Both the position numbers and the translations under genes were made by a program. This document shows, piece by piece, positions 60,161 through 64,000 of a stretch of DNA of 64,000 bases. Below the pieces are notes generated by a model that was not told the origin of the DNA, did no database searches, and saw only the letters and a program-made list of their open reading frames with translations. Origin of the DNA: Glandiceps talaboti (Eukaryota > Hemichordata > Enteropneusta > Spengelidae); NCBI RefSeq assembly GCF_964340395.1, contig NC_135555.1, positions 6,914,931 to 6,978,930 of the forward strand, read 5' to 3'. Position 1 is the first letter of the stretch. Every line of letters begins with the position of its first letter.

Positions 60161-63100
60161 GAATGACAACCTGAATGACGGAAAACGAATGACAGCATTT
60201 CTAGGTGGTAAACAGTGGAATGACACCCTTTTCTACATCCAGTTAGTTGAATGACACCCTCTGCACTGTAAAACCAGTGGAATGACAGCCGCCACTCTAT
60301 AAAATAAGTGGAATGACAGCACTTTCAATGCTTTAGAACTGGAATGACAGCATTTCTAGGTGGTAAACAGTGGAATGACACCCTTTTCTACATTCAGTTA
60401 GTTGAATGACACCCTCTGCACTGTAGAACCACTGGAATGACAGCCGACACTCTATAAAATAAGTGGAATGACAGCATTTTCAATGCTTTAGAACTGGAAT
60501 GACAGCATTTCTAGGTGGTAAACAGTGGAATGACACCCTTTTCTACATTCAGTTAGTTGAATGACACACTCTGCACTGTAGAACCACTGGAATGACAGCC
60601 GCCACTCTATAAAATAAGTGGAATGACAGCATTTTCAATGCTTTAGAACTGGAATGACAGCATTTCTAGGTGGTAAACAGTGGAATGACACCCTTTTCTA
60701 CGATCAGTTAGTAGAATGACACACTCTGCAGTTTAGAACCACTAGAATGACAGCCGCCACTCTATAAAATAAGTGGAATGACAGCATTTTCAATGCTTTA
60801 GAACTGGAATGACAGCATTTCTAGGTGGTAAACAGTGGAATGACACCCTTTTCTACAATCAGTTAGTTGAATGACACCCTCTGCACTGTAGAACCACTGG
60901 AATGACAGCCGCCACTCTATAAAATAAGTGGAATGACAGCATTTTCAATGCTTTAGAACTGGAATGACAGCATTTCTAGGTGGTAAACAGTGGAATGACA
61001 CCCTTTTCAAGATTCAGTTAGTTGAATGACACCCTCTGCACTGTAGAACCACTGGAATGACAGCCGCCACTCTATAAAATAAGTGGAATGACAGCACTTT
61101 CAATGCTTTAGAACTGGAATGACAGCATTTCTAGGTGGTAAACAGTGGAATGACACCCTTTTCTACATTCAGTTAGTTGAATGACACCCTCTGCACTGTA
61201 GAACCACTGGAATGACAGCCGCCACTCTATAAAATAAGTGGAATGACAGCACTTTCAATGCTTTAGAACTGGAATGACAGCATTTCTAGGTGGTAAACAG
61301 TGGAATGACACCCTTTTCTACATTCAGTTAGTTGAATGACACCCTCTGCACTGTAGAACCACTGGAATGACAGCCGCCACTCTATAAAATAAGTGGAATG
61401 ACAGCATTTTCAATGCTTTAGAACTGGAATGACAGCATTTCTAGGTGGTAAACAGTGGAATGACACCCTTTTCTACATTCAGTTAGTTGAATGACACCCT
61501 CTGCACTGTAGAACCACTGGAATGACAGCCGCCACTCTATAAAATAAATGGAATGACAGCATTTTCAATGCTTTAGAACTGGAATGACAGCATTTCTAGG
61601 TGGTAAACAGTGGAATGACACCCTTTTCTACGATCAGTTAGTAGAATGACACACTCTGCAGTTTAGAACCACTAGAATGACAGCCGCCACTCTATAAAAT
61701 AAGTGGAATGACAGCATTTTCAATGCTTTAGAACTGGAATGACAGCATTTCTAGGTGGTAAACAGTGGAATGACACCCTTTTCTACAATCAGTTAGTTGA
61801 ATGACACCCTCTGCACTGTAGAACCACTGGAATGACAGCCGCCACTCTATAAAATAAGTGGAATGACAGCATTTTCAATGCTTTAGAACTGGAATGACAG
61901 CATTTCTAGGTGGTAAACAGTGGAATGACACCCTTTTCAACATTCAGTTAGTTGAATGACACCCTCTGCACTGTAGAACCACTGGAATGACAGCCGCCAC
62001 TCTATAAAATAAGTGGAATGACAGCACTTTCAATGCTTTAGAACTGGAATGACAGCATTTCTAGGTGGTAAACAGTGGAATGACACCCTTTTCTACATTC
62101 AGTTAGTTGAATGACACCCTCTGCACTGTAGAACCACTGGAATGACAGCCGCCACTCTATAAAATAAGTGGAATGACAGCACTTTCAATGCTTTAGAACT
62201 GGAATGACAGCATTTCTAGGTGGTAAACAGTGGAATGACACCCTTTTCTACATTCAGTTAGTTGAATGACACCCTCTGCACTGTAGAACCACTGGAATGA
62301 CAGCCGCCACTCTATAAAATAAGTGGAATGACAGCATTTTCAATGCTTTAGAACTGGAATGACAGCATTTCTAGGTGGTAAACAGTGGAATGACACCCTT
62401 TTCTACATTCAGTTAGTTGAATGACACACTCTGCACTGTAGAACCACTGGAATGACAGCCGCCACTCTATAAAATAAGTGGAATGACAGCATTTTCAATG
62501 CTTTAGAACTGGAATGACAGCATTTCTAGGTGGTAAACAGTGGAATGACACCCTTTTCTACGATCAGTTAGTAGAATGACACACTCTGCAGTTTAGAACC
62601 ACTGGAATGACAGCCGCCACTCTATAAAATAAGTGGAATGACAGCATTTTCAATGCTTTAGAACTGGAATGACAGCATTTCTAGGTGGTAAACAGTGGAA
62701 TGACACCCTTTTCTACAATCAGTTAGTTGAATGACACCCTCTGCACTGTAGAACCACTGGAATGACAGCCGCCACTCTATAAAATAAGTGGAATGACAGC
62801 ATTTTCAATGCTTTAGAACTGGAATGACAGCATTTCTAGGTGGTAAACAGTGGAATGACACCCTTTTCAACATTCAGTTAGTTGAATGACACCCTCTGCA
62901 CTGTAGAACCACTGGAATGACAGCCGCCACTCTATAAAATAAGTGGAATGACAGCACTTTCAATGCTTTAGAACTGGAATGACAGCATTTCTAGGTGGTA
63001 AACAGTGGAATGACACCCTTTTCTACATTCAGTTAGTTGAATGACACCCTCTGCACTGTAGAACCACTGGAATGACAGCCGCCACTCTATAAAATAAGTG

Positions 63101-64000
63101 GAATGACAGCACTTTCAATGCTTTAGAACTGGAATGACAGCATTTCTAGGTGGTAAACAGTGGAATGACACCCTTTTCTACATTCAGTTAGTTGAATGAC
63201 ACACTCTGCACTGTAGAACCAGTGGAATGACAGCCGCCACTCTATAAAATAAGTGGAATGACAGCATTTTCAATGCTTTAGAACTGGAATGACAGCATTT
63301 CTAGGTGGTAAACAGTGGAATGACACCCTTTTCTACATTCAGTTAGTTGAATGACACCCTTTGCACTGTAGAACCACTGGAATGACAGCCGCCACTCTAT
63401 AAAATAAGTGGAATGACAGCATTTTCAATGCTTTCGAACTGGAATGACAGCATTTCTAGGTGGTAAACAGTGGAATGACACCCTTTTCTACATTCAGTTA
63501 GTTGAATGACACCCTCTACACTGTAGAACCAGTGGAATGACAGCCGCCACTCTATAAAATAAGTAGAATGACAGCATTTTTAATGCTTTGGAACTGGAAT
63601 GACAGCATTTATAGGTGGTAAACAGTGGAATGACACCCTTTTCTACATTCCGTTAGTTGAATGACACCCTCTACAGTGTAGAGGGTGTCATTCAACTAAC
63701 GGAATGTAGAAAAGGGTGTCATTCCACTGTTTACCACCTAGCAATGCGGTCATTCCAGTTCTAAAGCATTAAAAATGCTGTCATTCCACTTATTTTATAG
63801 AGTGGCGGCTGTCATTCCACTGGTTTTACAGTGCAGAGTGTGTCATTCAACTAACTGAATGTAGAAAAGGGTGTCATTCCACTGTTTACCACCTAGAAAT
63901 GCTGTCATTCCAGTTCCAAAGCATTAAAAATGCTGTCATTCCACTTATTTTATAGAGTGGCGGCTGTCATTCCAGTGGTTCTACAGTGCAGAGTGTGTCA
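60161..64000. repeat. 155-bp satellite with 31-bp subunits and 930-bp higher order
   Basis: Each 155-bp monomer consists of five 31-bp subunits beginning (G/T)GAATGACA: GCATTTCTAGG.., CCCTTTTCTAC.., CCCTCTGCACTG.., GCCGCCACTCT.., GCATTTTCAATG... Monomer starts fall at 60342, 60497, 60652, 60807, 60962 and so on, without drift. Diagnostic variants (CGATCAGTTAGTAGAATG at 60701, 61631, 62561) recur every 930 bases, six monomers. About 22 monomers run forward to 63676, then the array reverses and continues inverted to the window edge. No coding meaning. Confidence 0.97.

Overview
This is a window of metazoan nuclear DNA. The coding parts are short exons with GT..AG borders spread over AT-rich introns of hundreds to thousands of bases. 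Microsatellites, tRNA-derived and inverted-repeat elements are abundant, as is the word ACATGTAC. The gene content (Rab5/22-like GTPase, NRF-6-type acyltransferase, secreted ML-domain protein, class II aldolase-like enzyme) and this texture suggest a marine invertebrate such as an amphioxus, hemichordate or lophotrochozoan. I cannot fix the species from sequence alone.

Layout. (1) 1-7.4 kb, + strand: a Rab5/Rab22/Rab31-type GTPase whose first exon is not visible, with two alternative last exons that each encode a complete prenylated tail. (2) 7.4-15.5 kb: no gene seen; it holds a palindromic MITE-like element, a tRNA-like SINE, hairpins and a possible transposon. (3) 15.5-20.9 kb: a divergent pair, consisting of a small two-exon minus-strand gene (109 aa, unknown) and a six-exon plus-strand gene for a 620-aa histidine-rich protein with an N-terminal coiled coil. 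(4) 23.8-29.3 kb, - strand: a four-exon class II aldolase/adducin-head protein of 297 aa, whose introns carry a dead LINE and other repeats. (5) 29.4-32.9 kb: mobile-element debris, including a TTA-flanked inverted-repeat element filled with ATC/ACC triplets and a 248-bp tandem repeat. (6) 32.9-52.6 kb, + strand: a fifteen-exon NRF-6-like membrane acyltransferase (718 aa). Its intron 3 holds a 54-bp minisatellite of about 4.5 kb, itself interrupted by a transposon with a 9-bp target duplication. Other introns hold further tandem repeats, including tandem copies of a splice acceptor. (7) 55.9-58.8 kb, + strand: a five-exon secreted ML-domain (NPC2/MD-2-like) protein of 184 aa. (8) 59.5-64 kb: a 295-bp GA tract, then a satellite with a 31 x 5 x 6 hierarchy (31, 155 and 930 bp) that reverses orientation at 63,676.

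The coding exons I joined keep phase at every junction, and each complete model totals a multiple of three (620, 109, 297, 718 and 184 aa plus stop), which is the main support for these models. There is no operon-like logic here. The genes look functionally independent: vesicle traffic, small-molecule metabolism, lipid handling by an acyltransferase and an ML protein, and one protein of unknown role. The least ordinary material is in the repeat architecture and in the duplicated splice-site and exon structures.
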